A stretch of 64,000 bases of DNA. Source: an uncultured Oscillospiraceae bacterium. GTDB lineage: Bacteria; Bacillota; Clostridia; Oscillospirales; Oscillospiraceae. Shown here piece after piece: positions 24,871 to 33,995 of this stretch (positions are counted from its first letter, which is position 1; the number at the start of each line of letters is the position of its first letter). Both the position numbers and the translations under genes were made by a program. Location: the NCBI GenBank assembly GCA_944387015.1, contig CALXDH010000002.1, forward strand, positions 62,001 through 126,000. The letters run 5' to 3'. The notes beneath the pieces are model-generated. The model did no database searches. It saw only the letters and a program-made list of their open reading frames with translations, and was not told the origin of the DNA.

Positions 24871-25554
24871 ATGGCGGAGGGAAAACGGGTGAAGCTGTCA
24901 GAGCGGACAGCGGACCGGCTGTACGAGATGATCGTGGAGGAAAAGCGATATGAGCCGGGCAGCAAGCTTCCCAATGAAAATGAACTCAGCGACGCGCTGC
25001 GGGTCAGCCGTACCACACTGCGGGAGGCGATCTCCTTTTTGGTGGCGCAGGGCGTTCTGGAGATCCAGCGGGGAAAGGGTACCTTTGTAGCGGATTCCCT
25101 GCCTGCGGGCACCATGGATCTGACGGCCCTGGCCGGGGTGCGGTCCCGGGTGCGGGCCAAGGATCTTTTTGAGATGCGGCTGATCTTCGAACCGGCCACT
25201 GTGGCGCTGGCCTGTCAGCGGGCTACGGACGAGGAGCTGCGGCAGATCCAGAAGAAGGCGGAGCGGATGGAGCGGATCGCCGCCGAGGGCGGTGACTGGC
25301 CGCTGGCGGATCAGGAGTTTCACTGGGCGATCATCAAGGCGTCCCACAACGAATATATGCGGCGGCTGTATCCCATCATCAACAGTGCCGTCAATGAGAT
25401 CATGCAGCTTTCGCAGAACCGCCAGCATATGCAGAACGTGGCTATCAGCGACAATCAGCAGATCCTTTACTTTCTGATGCGGCGGGACGAGGCGGGAGCC
25501 CGTCACGCCATGAGCATCCACATGCGCCATCTGCTTCATATTCTGCAGAACTGA
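24871..25554 (+). CDS. GntR-family (FadR subgroup) transcriptional regulator
   Basis: A 227-residue regulator. The N-terminal winged helix shows the GntR pattern (GSKLPNENELSDALRVSRTTLREAISFLVAQGVLEIQRGKGTFVA, residues about 30-75). The C-terminal all-helical FCD domain has the metal-binding Asp/His set typical of the subgroup (EMRLIFEP, DQEFHWAI, MSIHMRHL). ATG 24871 is preceded by AGAAGGAGG. It diverges from the oxoacid oxidoreductase operon and is its probable regulator; the ligand is likely a carboxylic acid. Confidence 0.9.
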   Translation: MAEGKRVKLSERTADRLYEMIVEEKRYEPGSKLPNENELSDALRVSRTTLREAISFLVAQGVLEIQRGKGTFVADSLPAGTMDLTALAGVRSRVRAKDLFEMRLIFEPATVALACQRATDEELRQIQKKAERMERIAAEGGDWPLADQEFHWAIIKASHNEYMRRLYPIINSAVNEIMQLSQNRQHMQNVAISDNQQILYFLMRRDEAGARHAMSIHMRHLLHILQN

Positions 25555-25570
25555 ACGAGGGATCCCGGAA

Positions 25571-25602
25571 GGGCCCCGGTCTAATAGACCGGGGCCCTTT
25601 TT
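25571..25602 (+). terminator. Rho-independent terminator
   Basis: A perfect 12-bp stem GGGCCCCGGTCT/AGACCGGGGCCC with 3-nt loop and T run, 17 bp after the FadR-type gene. Confidence 0.93.
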
Positions 25603-25647
25603 CAGCCGGCAGAGGGAAGGGAAACCGGCAAAATGGTCCTGTGCAAC

Positions 25648-25662
25648 TGTGCATTATGCACA
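25648..25662. promoter_or_regulatory. Palindrome upstream of cstA promoter
   Basis: TGTGCA-TTA-TGCACA, a perfect 6-3-6 palindrome 125 bp upstream of the -35 box. It could be an activator or repressor site; nothing further supports this. Confidence 0.35.
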
Positions 25663-25786
25663 ACTTGGCCGCGAAAAAGCAGATATTTCGACAGAAATGG
25701 TATGGAGAATTGGCGTAAACATTTGCTGAAATTCACAATTCACTAGGAGTTATTCACAAATTGTACACAAATTTTCGAAAGACTAC

Positions 25787-25815
25787 TTAACAAATTCTAA
25801 ACGAACGTGTATAAT
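25787..25815 (+). promoter_or_regulatory. Sigma-A promoter of cstA
   Basis: TTAACA (25787-25792), 17-bp spacer, TATAAT (25810-25815). The surrounding 100 bp are AT-rich, unlike the flanks. Confidence 0.85.
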
Positions 25816-25821
25816 ATCTAA

Positions 25822-26193
25822 CAGAATTTGAACGGGGACGACGGGGGCGGATTACTGCTCCAAAAGACGCCGGACCCGGTAAAATTCAGCTGGCACTCCA
25901 CACTGGATGGAGTATTCCAAAAGGCAATCAAAGTTCCGAGCGAGTTCCCCGTCCGATCCAGACGGATGGGGGGCGAAAGGCACCGGAAAGCGGACTTGCG
26001 ATTCGGGGCGTGATAAACAGGGAGAGTATCAGAAAGCAAGGAACGAAGGTCAGCAGATTCCGTGGGGCGGAGTGCCAAGCCGACCCCCATCCGCCGTACA
26101 TACAGCTGGCGGGGAATCAACCGGAGAGAGGTCCCGGCAGGGATGTTTTTCCGGATCAGCACAAGAACCAAAAAAAGAAGGAGTGTGTGTTTT
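25822..26193 (+). promoter_or_regulatory. Long 5' leader of cstA, possible regulatory RNA
   Basis: About 370 nt separate the predicted transcription start from ATG 26194. There is no convincing gene in it; short open frames lack ribosome sites. The RNA is GC-rich and can fold locally, for example ACTCCA/TGGAGT (25895-25913). It does not look like T-box, TPP or other classes I can recognise. There is no obvious U-run terminator at its end. Confidence 0.5.
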
Positions 26194-27705
26194 ATGGCAA
26201 CATTTGTTGTGGGTCTCGTGATCCTGTTCGTGGGCGCCGCAGTGTACGGCAAGTTCTGCGAAAAGGTCTTCGGCCCCGACGACCGGGAAACTCCCGCCTA
26301 TTCCAAGCAGGACGGCGTGGACTACGTTCCCATGAGAGGCTGGAAGAACGCCCTGATCAACCTGCTCAATATCGCAGGTACCGGCCCCATCTTTGGACCC
26401 ATCCAGGGCATTTTGTTCGGGCCCATCGCGTTCATTACCATCCCCATCACCAACATCATCGGCGGCGCCATGCACGACTATTTCTCCGGCATGATCTGCC
26501 TGCGTGACGGCGGCAGCCAGATGGCTTCCATGATCCGCAAGTATTCCAACAAGGGCGTCTATGGTGTTTACCAGGTGTTCTGCTCCCTGCTTCTGCTGCT
26601 GGTGGGCGCCGTGTTCATCTACACCCCCGGCGACATCGCTGCTACGCAGGTCTTCGGCTTTGACGGCAAGGCCACTTCCGTCTCCACCTGGGTCATCTAC
26701 GGTGTCATCTTTGTGTACTACCTGATCGCCACCCTGTTCCCCATCGACAAGATCATCGGCCGGATCTATCCCGTCTTCGGCGCGATCCTGCTGTTCTCCG
26801 CCATCGGCGTGTTCATCGGCCTGTTTGTCAAGGGCTATCCCCTGCTGAACGTGTGGGATGACTGGAAGTCCCCCGTGTTCGAGTTCACCGCCGCTGACGG
26901 CGCTGTGACTTCCTTCAGCTATGGCGAGTACTTCGACGCCAACCACTTCATCCCCATCTTCTTCATCACCGTGGCCTGCGGCATGCTGTCCGGCTTCCAT
27001 TCCACCCAGACGGCCATCATCTCCCGCTCCATGAAGAGCGAGCGTCAGGGCCGGATGACCTTCTACAACATGATGGTTCTGGAAGGCTTCATCGCCATGG
27101 TTTGGGCCGCTGCTGCTATGGGCGTGTACAATCTGGGCCTGCAGGAGGCCAATGCCTCTCTGGCTACCGCCACTGTCGGCGTGGTCTGCAAGAACATCCT
27201 GGGCTCCGTGGGCGGCCTGATCGCCCTGGTGGGCATCATCGTGCTGCCCATCACCTCCGGCGATACCGCTCTGCGCGGCCTGCGTCTGCAGATCTCTGAG
27301 TCCTTCCACATCGACCAGAGCTCCAAGAGCAAGCGTGTCGGTTTGTCCGCTGTGATCTTCGCTCTGGTGGCTGTGATCCTGGTGTTCGCCAAGATGAACT
27401 CCGAGGGCTTCAACATCCTGTGGCGTTACTTCGCATGGTCCAACCAGACCCTGTCCCTGTTCGCCTTCCTGGCCATCTCCATCTGGATGTTCGAGAACGG
27501 CAAGGGCAAGTGGGTTTGGATGCCCCTGATCCCCGGTGCTTGGTATGCCTTTATCACCATCACCTACATCATGAACGCTAAGATCGGCTTCAACATTCCC
27601 TGGCCTGTGGCCTACGGCATCGGCATTGCTGCTGCTGTGGTGTATGTCGGCATCATCTGCTGGTACGGCAAGAAGCGTTCCAGCCGGCTGTCCGCTACTC
27701 ACTGA
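26194..27705 (+). CDS. cstA: Carbon starvation CstA family transporter
   Basis: A 503-residue polytopic membrane protein of the CstA/BtsT family (pyruvate or peptide uptake in characterised members). Diagnostic stretches: WKNALINLLNIAGTGPIFGPIQGILFGP, GGAMHDYFSGM and FFITVACGMLSGFHSTQTAIISRSMK. AGAAGGAG stands 11 nt ahead of ATG 26194 and the hydrophobic N-terminus begins there, so the long upstream in-frame extension is not coding. Length is typical of the short clade (about 480-510) rather than E. coli CstA (701). Monocistronic, ended by a strong terminator shared with the aro operon. Confidence 0.93.
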   Translation: MATFVVGLVILFVGAAVYGKFCEKVFGPDDRETPAYSKQDGVDYVPMRGWKNALINLLNIAGTGPIFGPIQGILFGPIAFITIPITNIIGGAMHDYFSGMICLRDGGSQMASMIRKYSNKGVYGVYQVFCSLLLLLVGAVFIYTPGDIAATQVFGFDGKATSVSTWVIYGVIFVYYLIATLFPIDKIIGRIYPVFGAILLFSAIGVFIGLFVKGYPLLNVWDDWKSPVFEFTAADGAVTSFSYGEYFDANHFIPIFFITVACGMLSGFHSTQTAIISRSMKSERQGRMTFYNMMVLEGFIAMVWAAAAMGVYNLGLQEANASLATATVGVVCKNILGSVGGLIALVGIIVLPITSGDTALRGLRLQISESFHIDQSSKSKRVGLSAVIFALVAVILVFAKMNSEGFNILWRYFAWSNQTLSLFAFLAISIWMFENGKGKWVWMPLIPGAWYAFITITYIMNAKIGFNIPWPVAYGIGIAAAVVYVGIICWYGKKRSSRLSATH

Positions 27706-27736
27706 GTAGAGAACACAGCCTTCTCCCAGCTGTATG

Positions 27737-27771
27737 AAAAGCTCCCCGCCAAAAGGCGGGGAGCTTTTTTT
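27737..27771. terminator. Bidirectional terminator
   Basis: GCTCCCCGCC/GGCGGGGAGC stem with AAAA loop and flanking A and T runs between the convergent cstA and aro operon. Confidence 0.93.
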
Positions 27772-27785
27772 CACTTGCTGGAAAA

Positions 27786-28217
27786 TCAGACGCTGCGGCA
27801 TAGCAGCTGCAGGGCCTCCAGATAGCCTGGAAGTCCATGTCCTTTGATGGTGGCGATGCAGGCGGCGCGGATATAGGAGGTGTGCCGGAAGTCCTCCCGC
27901 CCGTCCGGATCGGAGACGTGGACCTCCACGGTGGGGATCCCCACCGCCTTTACCGCGTCCAGCAGAGCCACGCTGGTGTGGGTGTAGGCCGCTGGATTGA
28001 TGATGATGCCGTCCACGTGGTCGAAATAGGCCTGCTGGATGGCGTCCACCAGAGCCCCTTCATGGTTGGACTGGAAAAAGGAGACCTCCGCCCCCAGCCG
28101 GTCTGCCTCGGCTTGGATCATGGCCTGGAGATCGGCATAGGTGTCGTGGCCGTAGATCTCCGGCTGCCGGATGCCCAGCATGTTCATGTTGGGGCCGTTA
28201 ATCACCAGAATGTGCAC
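27786..28217 (-). CDS. aroQ: 3-dehydroquinate dehydratase, type II
   Basis: A 143-residue type II dehydroquinase (dehydroquinate to dehydroshikimate). The N-terminal ILVINGPNMNMLGIRQPEIYG and FFQSNHEGALVDAI are family hallmarks, with catalytic Tyr in EIYG and His in the VEVHVSD region. The start is GTG 28217 with TGGAGGGA upstream; it overlaps the aroE/K stop by 20 bp. Last gene of the aromatic operon. Confidence 0.95.
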   Translation of the reverse strand: MHILVINGPNMNMLGIRQPEIYGHDTYADLQAMIQAEADRLGAEVSFFQSNHEGALVDAIQQAYFDHVDGIIINPAAYTHTSVALLDAVKAVGIPTVEVHVSDPDGREDFRHTSYIRAACIATIKGHGLPGYLEALQLLCRSV

Positions 28218-29442
28218 AAAAATCCCTCCAGATGGCGTCTGCCGTGTCCTCCACGGTGCCGGTATTTTCAATCGCCGCGTCCCGGAAACGCCGGTACAGC
28301 GGCTCCCGCTCTGCCCACATGGCGGTAAGGTCTGCCCCCTGGGACAGGGGACGGCCGTCGGTGGGCAGCACCTCAATGGGACGGAGCAGGTGGTAGATGC
28401 GGCCGTTTTGACGGAGACTGGGATAGTTTTCCGCCGTCTTGACCACGCCGCCTCCGGTGAGCAGGATCTTGCCGGAGAGGGCACCGGCCTTGGCGGTCTC
28501 CTCCCGCTCCAGCGCCCGGAATTCCGCTTCGCCGCCCCGGGCGAAGATCTCCGGGATGGAACAGCCGGCCCGGGCGGCGATCCGCTCGTCCAGGTCGATG
28601 GCCTCCCGGCCGGTCTTTTGAGCCAGTGCCTGTCCCACCGTGGTCTTGCCGCAGCCGGGCATTCCGATGAGGACGATGTTCTCCGTCTCCTGCCGCAGCT
28701 GGGCCAGGATGCGTTCATTTTCCCCGTCGTCAATGGCGGTCCCGAAGAAATGCTCCTCCGCTGCCTTGGCCTGGGCCACCAGCATGGGCAGGCCGTCAGA
28801 GCAGGGGATGCCCAGGGCCTCCGCCTGCTGGAGCAGCGCGGTGCGGCGGGGGTTGTAGATCACGTCCAGCACCCCTCCGCAGGCGGGGAAGGCGGTGAGG
28901 TCCACCGGTGCGGCGCCGTTGCCGGGGTACATCCCCACCGGCGTGGTGTTCACCACGATGTCCGCGTCGGCGTGGCGGGAGAGGTTTTCATAGTTGTCCG
29001 GACCGGAGCGGGAGATGACCACCACCTGCCGGGCGCCCAGCTGCCGGGCGCAGGCCTGGGCTGTCAGGGAGGCGCCGCCGCTGCCCAAGATGACAGCTTT
29101 CCGCCCGGCAAAGGAGATGCCCGCCCGCCGGGCCATGTAGCAAAAGCCCGCCGCGTCGGTGTTGTAGGCGCAGAGCTTGCCGTCCGGGCGGCGGACGATG
29201 GTGTTGACGCTGCCGATGGCCCGGGCCGCCGCGTCGATCTCGTCGCAGTAGGGCATCACATCCCGCTTGTAGGGGATGGTGACATTGAGACCACCGATGT
29301 CCGTCCGGCGAAGGAAGGCCTCCAGGGCGTCCGGCTCCAGCTCGATGAGCCGGTAGTCCGGACACCCCAGGGCCTGATGGATGGGGACGGACCAGCTGTG
29401 GCCCAGTTTGCGGCCCAGCAGGCCGTAGCACTTGCCGTCCAC
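28198..29442 (-). CDS. Bifunctional shikimate dehydrogenase / shikimate kinase
   Basis: A 414-residue fusion. Residues 1-250 are AroE: LLGRKLGHSWSVPIHQAL, GLNVTIPYKRDVM with the catalytic Lys, and the NADP site ILGSGGASLTAQ. Residues about 255-414 are AroK: Walker A LIGMPGCGKTTVG (about 260-272), DLDERI and LTGGGVV. It thus reduces dehydroshikimate and phosphorylates shikimate. The start is GTG 29442, one nucleotide set after the pheA stop. Stand-alone AroE and AroK genes are the usual state; the fusion occurs in some Clostridia. Confidence 0.94.
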   Translation of the reverse strand: MDGKCYGLLGRKLGHSWSVPIHQALGCPDYRLIELEPDALEAFLRRTDIGGLNVTIPYKRDVMPYCDEIDAAARAIGSVNTIVRRPDGKLCAYNTDAAGFCYMARRAGISFAGRKAVILGSGGASLTAQACARQLGARQVVVISRSGPDNYENLSRHADADIVVNTTPVGMYPGNGAAPVDLTAFPACGGVLDVIYNPRRTALLQQAEALGIPCSDGLPMLVAQAKAAEEHFFGTAIDDGENERILAQLRQETENIVLIGMPGCGKTTVGQALAQKTGREAIDLDERIAARAGCSIPEIFARGGEAEFRALEREETAKAGALSGKILLTGGGVVKTAENYPSLRQNGRIYHLLRPIEVLPTDGRPLSQGADLTAMWAEREPLYRRFRDAAIENTGTVEDTADAIWRDFCAHSGD

Positions 29443-29445
29443 CGC

Positions 29446-30582
29446 TTACACCTCGGCGTAGTTGCCCAGGAACTGGAAGTTCTGGCAGCTGCGCTCCAGC
29501 TCCTCCAGCATGGGCAGAACGCCGGGTTCCAGCACGGAGGCCTCCAGCTCCAGGAAGAAGATGAACTCGAAGTTCCGGCCGGTCACGGGGCAGGATTCCA
29601 GCTTGGTCATGTTGATGCCCAGAGCCGCCAGCTTGGAGAGAATGTCGTACAGGGCGCCGGGCTTGTTGTCGCAGGCGATGACCAGACTGATGCGGTTGGC
29701 GCCGGCGTAGATCACCGGGTCCTTGGCGATGCAGATGAAGCGGGTATAGTTGTTGTCGCTGTCCTGAATGTCGTCCCGGACGCTCTCCAGGCCGTAAAGC
29801 GCCGCGCAGGCGTGGGAGGAGATGGCGGCGGCGTGGCGGTCGCCCCGCTCGGAGACCATCTTGGCGGCCGCTGCGGTGTTGTCGCAGGGAATGACCCGGA
29901 CGCCGTTGAGGCCCTCCAGGAAGTGGCTGCACTGGCCGATGGCCTGCTCGTGGGAGTAGATCTCCGTGATGTCGTCCATCTTCACGCCGGGCAGAGCCAG
30001 CAGCTCGTGGCGGATGCACAGCCGGGTGGAGCGGACGATGGAGAGGCGGTGGTCCTGCAGCAGTTCATAGACCGCGCGGACAGAGCCGTTGGAGCTGTTT
30101 TCAATGGGCAGCACGCCGAACTTGCAAAGACCGGACTCCACTGCCGCCACCACGGCCTCGAAGGTCTTGACGTAGACGATGTTGCCCCGGGGCAGCAGGC
30201 GGTCGCAGGCCATCTGGGAGTTGGCGCCCTCCACGCCCTGGCAGGCCACCAGGCCCGTCTGGGGGAACACCGCGCTGCCGGCTTCCAGAGAGGCCTTCAC
30301 CTGGGCCGCCACCCGGGTGGGGGCGCTGATGAGCTCCGCCTGCCGGGAGCGGGCCAGCTCGAAGAGGGTGGAGAAGAGGTGGTAGGCGTAGCGTTCTTTC
30401 TCCCCGGACTGCTCCGTCACCCGGGCCAGCACCGCACGCTCCCGCTCCTTGTTGAGGATGGGCAGGTGGTGTTCATTTTTATAGGCGGCCACTTCCTCCG
30501 CCAGGGACATGCGCTCCAGGAACAGCTTCAGAAGCTGGTCGTCAACGGTGTCGATTTTTTCGCGAATCTCAGAAAGTTCCAT
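29446..30582 (-). CDS. pheA: Bifunctional chorismate mutase / prephenate dehydratase
   Basis: A 378-residue P-protein. Residues 1-85 are an AroQ-type chorismate mutase (IREKIDTVDDQLLKLFLERMSLAEEVAAYK), about 110-285 the prephenate dehydratase, and 295-375 an ACT domain with the ESCPVTGRNFEFIFFLE variant of the Phe-binding ESRP region. It makes phenylpyruvate from chorismate. Start ATG 30582 overlaps the aroC stop by 14 bp. Feedback inhibition by Phe is expected from the ACT domain. Confidence 0.95.
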   Translation of the reverse strand: MELSEIREKIDTVDDQLLKLFLERMSLAEEVAAYKNEHHLPILNKERERAVLARVTEQSGEKERYAYHLFSTLFELARSRQAELISAPTRVAAQVKASLEAGSAVFPQTGLVACQGVEGANSQMACDRLLPRGNIVYVKTFEAVVAAVESGLCKFGVLPIENSSNGSVRAVYELLQDHRLSIVRSTRLCIRHELLALPGVKMDDITEIYSHEQAIGQCSHFLEGLNGVRVIPCDNTAAAAKMVSERGDRHAAAISSHACAALYGLESVRDDIQDSDNNYTRFICIAKDPVIYAGANRISLVIACDNKPGALYDILSKLAALGINMTKLESCPVTGRNFEFIFFLELEASVLEPGVLPMLEELERSCQNFQFLGNYAEV

Positions 30583-31660
30583 GGTGCTCCTCCAATAAAA
30601 GATCTAATAAGACCGCCGCGGTGACGGCTTCCGCCACCGGTACGGCCCGATGGGCGATACAGGGATCATGCCGGCCCCGGATGGTCAGCTCCGCATCCTC
30701 CATGGCAGAGAGGGAGACGGTATGCTGGGGCCGGGAGATGGATGGGGTGGGTTTGACAGCCAGCCGCAGCGTCAGGGGCATGCCGTTGGTGATGCCGCCC
30801 AGGATGCCGCCGGCGTGGTTGGTCTCCGTGACCACGCGGCCGTCGGAGATGGTGAAGGGGTCGTTGTTGGCAGAGCCGCAGGACCGGGCGGCGGCAAAGC
30901 CGGCGCCGAACTCCACGCCCTTGACGGCGGGAATGCCGAAGAGGGCCGCTGCCAAGCGGTTCTCCACGCCGTCGAACATGGGCCCGCCCAGTCCGGCGGG
31001 AAGCCCGATGGCGGCGCACTCGATGACGCCGCCCACAGAATCCCCGCCCTCCCGGGCGGCCAGAATGGCGGACTGCATCCGCTCTCCCGCCGCGTCGTTC
31101 AAAACCGGGAAGGGCTTTGCGGCCACTGCTTCAAAAAGCTCTGCCGTGGGAAGAAGGGGAAAAGCGTCGTCGGTCTCCGTGCCCACGGAGGCCAGGTGCG
31201 CCCCCACGAAGATCCCCCGGCGGGCCAGGATCTGCTTGGCGATGCCGCCGGCGATGCAGAGGGGGGCCGTCAGGCGGCCGGAGAAGTGGCCGCCGCCCCG
31301 CATGTCCGCCTGGCCCTGCCACTTGACAAACGCGGTGTAATCCGCGTGGCCCGGCCGGGGCTTGTCCCGGAGCTCAGAATAGTCCGAGGAGTGCTGGTCG
31401 CTGTTTTGGATCACGGCACACAGCGGCGCGCCGCAGGTGACGCCGTTTTCCAATCCGGAGAGGAAGGTGGGGCGGTCCGTCTCCTTTCGAAGGGTGGAGA
31501 GGGCGTTTTTGCCGGGTCTGCGCCGGTCCAGAAAGGCTTGGAGCGCATCCAGGTCCACCGCCTCGCCGGCGGGCAGGCCGTCCATCACCACGCCGATGGC
31601 CGCCCCGTGGGACTGGCCGAAGACGCTGATCTTCAGCAGGTGTCCGAACTCAGAGGACAT
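30569..31660 (-). CDS. aroC: Chorismate synthase
   Basis: A 363-residue FMN-dependent chorismate synthase converting EPSP to chorismate. Conserved SVFGQSHGAAIGVVMDGLPAG, RPGHADYTAFVKW and GRHDPCIAHRAVPVAEA are present. ATG 31660 has GGGAGGTGA upstream and overlaps the aroA stop by 11 bp. An in-frame extension upstream runs through aroA in another frame and is not coding. Confidence 0.96.
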   Translation of the reverse strand: MSSEFGHLLKISVFGQSHGAAIGVVMDGLPAGEAVDLDALQAFLDRRRPGKNALSTLRKETDRPTFLSGLENGVTCGAPLCAVIQNSDQHSSDYSELRDKPRPGHADYTAFVKWQGQADMRGGGHFSGRLTAPLCIAGGIAKQILARRGIFVGAHLASVGTETDDAFPLLPTAELFEAVAAKPFPVLNDAAGERMQSAILAAREGGDSVGGVIECAAIGLPAGLGGPMFDGVENRLAAALFGIPAVKGVEFGAGFAAARSCGSANNDPFTISDGRVVTETNHAGGILGGITNGMPLTLRLAVKPTPSISRPQHTVSLSAMEDAELTIRGRHDPCIAHRAVPVAEAVTAAVLLDLLLEEHHGTF

Positions 31661-32876
31661 GGATGTCACCTCCCAATCGCTGATATTCCTCCCAGAAGGT
31701 GGGATAGGACTTGCTGACGGCCTCGGCCCCCAGAATGGTGACGGGGGCGGTACAGGCCGTGGCGGCAATGGCCGCCGCCATGACGATCCGATGGTCATTG
31801 GCCCCGTCCACGGTGCCGCCGGTGAGGGTGCCGCCGGTGACGGTGAGACTGTCGGACCCCTCTTCACAGCGGCCACCCAGAGCTGTCAGCATGGCGCGGA
31901 CCGTGGAGAGCCGGTCGCTCTCCTTCATCCGGAGCCGCCCGGCGTTCACAAACCGGGTGGTGCCGGAGCGGACCGCAGCCATCACCGCCAGGGGCGGCAG
32001 CAGGTCCGGGATGCCGGAGACGTCGATCTCCAGATCTCCGGGGTGGGTCAGACGCAGGTAGTGGGGCACCACTGCCATATCTCCCTGGACGGAAAACGCA
32101 TTGAGCCCCTCCAACTCCAGTTGGGCCCCCAGCGCGATGGCTGCGTACCAGAAGCCCGCCTGGGACCAGTCGGCCTCCACAGCCCGGTCAAAGGAGCGGT
32201 AGGGGTGGGGGGAGACCTGGAATACGCCCCCATGCCGGGGCTCCGGCACTGCGATGCCTGCAGCCGCCAGGGCGTCCAGGGTCATGAGGATGTAGTCCCA
32301 GCTCTCCACAGTCGTGGTGGGAATGATCTGACTGGGACTCTCCAGCAGCGGCAGGGCAAAGAGCAGCCCGGTAAAAAACTGACTGGAGACATTGCCGGGG
32401 AGATGGTATTCCCCTGGCGTCAAAGTGCCTTGTACGGTGAGAACGCCGTCTTTTTGCTGGTAAGAGATGCCTTTTTCCCGGAACAGGTCAAAATAGGGGC
32501 CCTGGGGCCGCTCCATCAGCCGCCCGTGACCGGTAAAGACGCCGCCTCCTGCCACCGCCAGGGCAATGGGGAGGAAGAAGCGCAGGGTGGAGCCGGACTC
32601 ACCGCAGTCCAGGCGGGGCAGTTCCCCGTTCTTTTCCCGGGAAAGACCGCCGATGCCGGTGATCTCCAACGTGCCGGGAGCAAGCTGCTTCCAGCTTCCC
32701 CCCAGGGCGGTGAGGCACCGGAGGGTGGCCTCCACATCCTTGGAAAACGAGATGTTTGCCACCGTGCTGGTGCCGGCGGCCAGGGCGGCGGCGATCAGCA
32801 GACGGTGGGTCTGGGACTTGCTGGGCGGCGGCGTTACGGTGCCGGAGAGGGAATGGGGGATGATCTGAATGTCCAT
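31650..32876 (-). CDS. aroA: 3-phosphoshikimate 1-carboxyvinyltransferase (EPSP synthase)
   Basis: A 408-residue EPSP synthase. The N-terminal PPSKSQTHRLLIAAALA (phosphoshikimate binding), DCGESGSTLRFFLPIALA and the later MKESDRLSTVRAML are family signatures. It transfers the enolpyruvyl group of PEP. The ATG directly follows the aroB stop (TAAATG). The glyphosate-class motif reads GHGRLMERP, where sensitive class I enzymes have GNAGTAMRP. Confidence 0.95.
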   Translation of the reverse strand: MDIQIIPHSLSGTVTPPPSKSQTHRLLIAAALAAGTSTVANISFSKDVEATLRCLTALGGSWKQLAPGTLEITGIGGLSREKNGELPRLDCGESGSTLRFFLPIALAVAGGGVFTGHGRLMERPQGPYFDLFREKGISYQQKDGVLTVQGTLTPGEYHLPGNVSSQFFTGLLFALPLLESPSQIIPTTTVESWDYILMTLDALAAAGIAVPEPRHGGVFQVSPHPYRSFDRAVEADWSQAGFWYAAIALGAQLELEGLNAFSVQGDMAVVPHYLRLTHPGDLEIDVSGIPDLLPPLAVMAAVRSGTTRFVNAGRLRMKESDRLSTVRAMLTALGGRCEEGSDSLTVTGGTLTGGTVDGANDHRIVMAAAIAATACTAPVTILGAEAVSKSYPTFWEEYQRLGGDIHVL

Positions 32877-33947
32877 TTACGCCTCCAGTCCCGCCCGAAT
32901 GACGGGCAGCAGGTCCGATACCGGCAGCTTGCGGAGTTCACACTCGCCGATGCGATGGGGGATCACCAGCGTGATGGAGTCTCCCGCCCGCTTTTTGTCG
33001 GCCAGGGCCGCCTGTGCCAGGGCCTCGGCGGTGTAGTCCGTGCCGGTGGGGAGGCCGTTTTTCGCAAGACACGCGGCGATCCGGGCGGCGATGGGCTGCT
33101 TTGTCCAGCCCAGGGCCTCCGCTGCCCGGGCGATAATGGCCAGGCCCGCCGCCACGGCGTGGCCGTGGGGGATGGCGTAGCCGCTGCACGTTTCAATGGC
33201 GTGGCCCACGGTATGGCCCAGGTTCAGCAGGCGCCGCTCATTTTGCTCCTTTTCGTCCCGCTCCACCACTCCGGCCTTGTAGGCGACGCACCGGGCGATG
33301 ACCTCCGCCGGATCGGCGGTGAGGGTGCCGTCCTCAAAGAGGGCAAAGAGAGACTCGTCGCACAGGACGCCGGTTTTGATGGCCTCGGCGGCGCCGTCGG
33401 CAAAGACGTCCGGCGGGAGGCTTTTCAGACAGTCGGTGTCGCACAGTACGGCGGCGGGCTGCAAAAAGGCCCCGGCCAGGTTCTTTCCGGCAGCAAGGTC
33501 GATGGCGGTCTTGCCGCCCACGGAGGAATCCACGGCGGCAAGAAGCGTGGTGGGCAGCTGCACGCAGCGGATGCCCCGGAGGTACACGGCGGCGGCAAAG
33601 CCCGCCATGTCCCCAGCCACACCGCCGCCCAGAGCCACCACGCAGTCGGAGCGGGTCAGATGCTCCTGGGCCAGGAACTCCAGGATCTCCGAGAGGGTGG
33701 AGAGATTCTTGTGAGCCTCGCCTGCGGGGAACTGATAAGAACAGACGGAAAATCCGGCGGCGCTGAGACTGGCGGTGACAGTGGGGGCATAGAGGGGGGC
33801 CACGGTGCTGTCGGCAATGACTGCCGCCCGGCAGGGGCCCAGTACCTCCCGCAGCTGCTCTCCGCAGCTTTCCAGCAGCCCCGGTCCGATGGAAACGGTG
33901 TAGCCCGGGGCAGTGCGGACGGGGATGGTTTGAATGGAGTCGGACAT
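32877..33947 (-). CDS. aroB: 3-dehydroquinate synthase
   Basis: A 356-residue NAD- and metal-dependent AroB that cyclises DAHP to 3-dehydroquinate. Motifs: VALGGGVAGDMAGFAAAVYLRG, TLLAAVDSSVGGKTAID and the metal ligands in LLNLGHTVGHAIE and PHGHAVAAG. ATG 33947 lies 48 bp after tyrA. The gap holds no terminator. Confidence 0.95.
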   Translation of the reverse strand: MSDSIQTIPVRTAPGYTVSIGPGLLESCGEQLREVLGPCRAAVIADSTVAPLYAPTVTASLSAAGFSVCSYQFPAGEAHKNLSTLSEILEFLAQEHLTRSDCVVALGGGVAGDMAGFAAAVYLRGIRCVQLPTTLLAAVDSSVGGKTAIDLAAGKNLAGAFLQPAAVLCDTDCLKSLPPDVFADGAAEAIKTGVLCDESLFALFEDGTLTADPAEVIARCVAYKAGVVERDEKEQNERRLLNLGHTVGHAIETCSGYAIPHGHAVAAGLAIIARAAEALGWTKQPIAARIAACLAKNGLPTGTDYTAEALAQAALADKKRAGDSITLVIPHRIGECELRKLPVSDLLPVIRAGLEA

Positions 33948-33995
33948 GGGAAAAACTCCTTTATATATAATGTGTGGTAAAAAGCAGGTTCGGCC

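Noticed and set aside
25828-26221. Short open frames in the cstA leader as possible small proteins
   Set aside because: No ribosome sites, no conserved features, and a strong promoter upstream makes a non-coding leader more likely.
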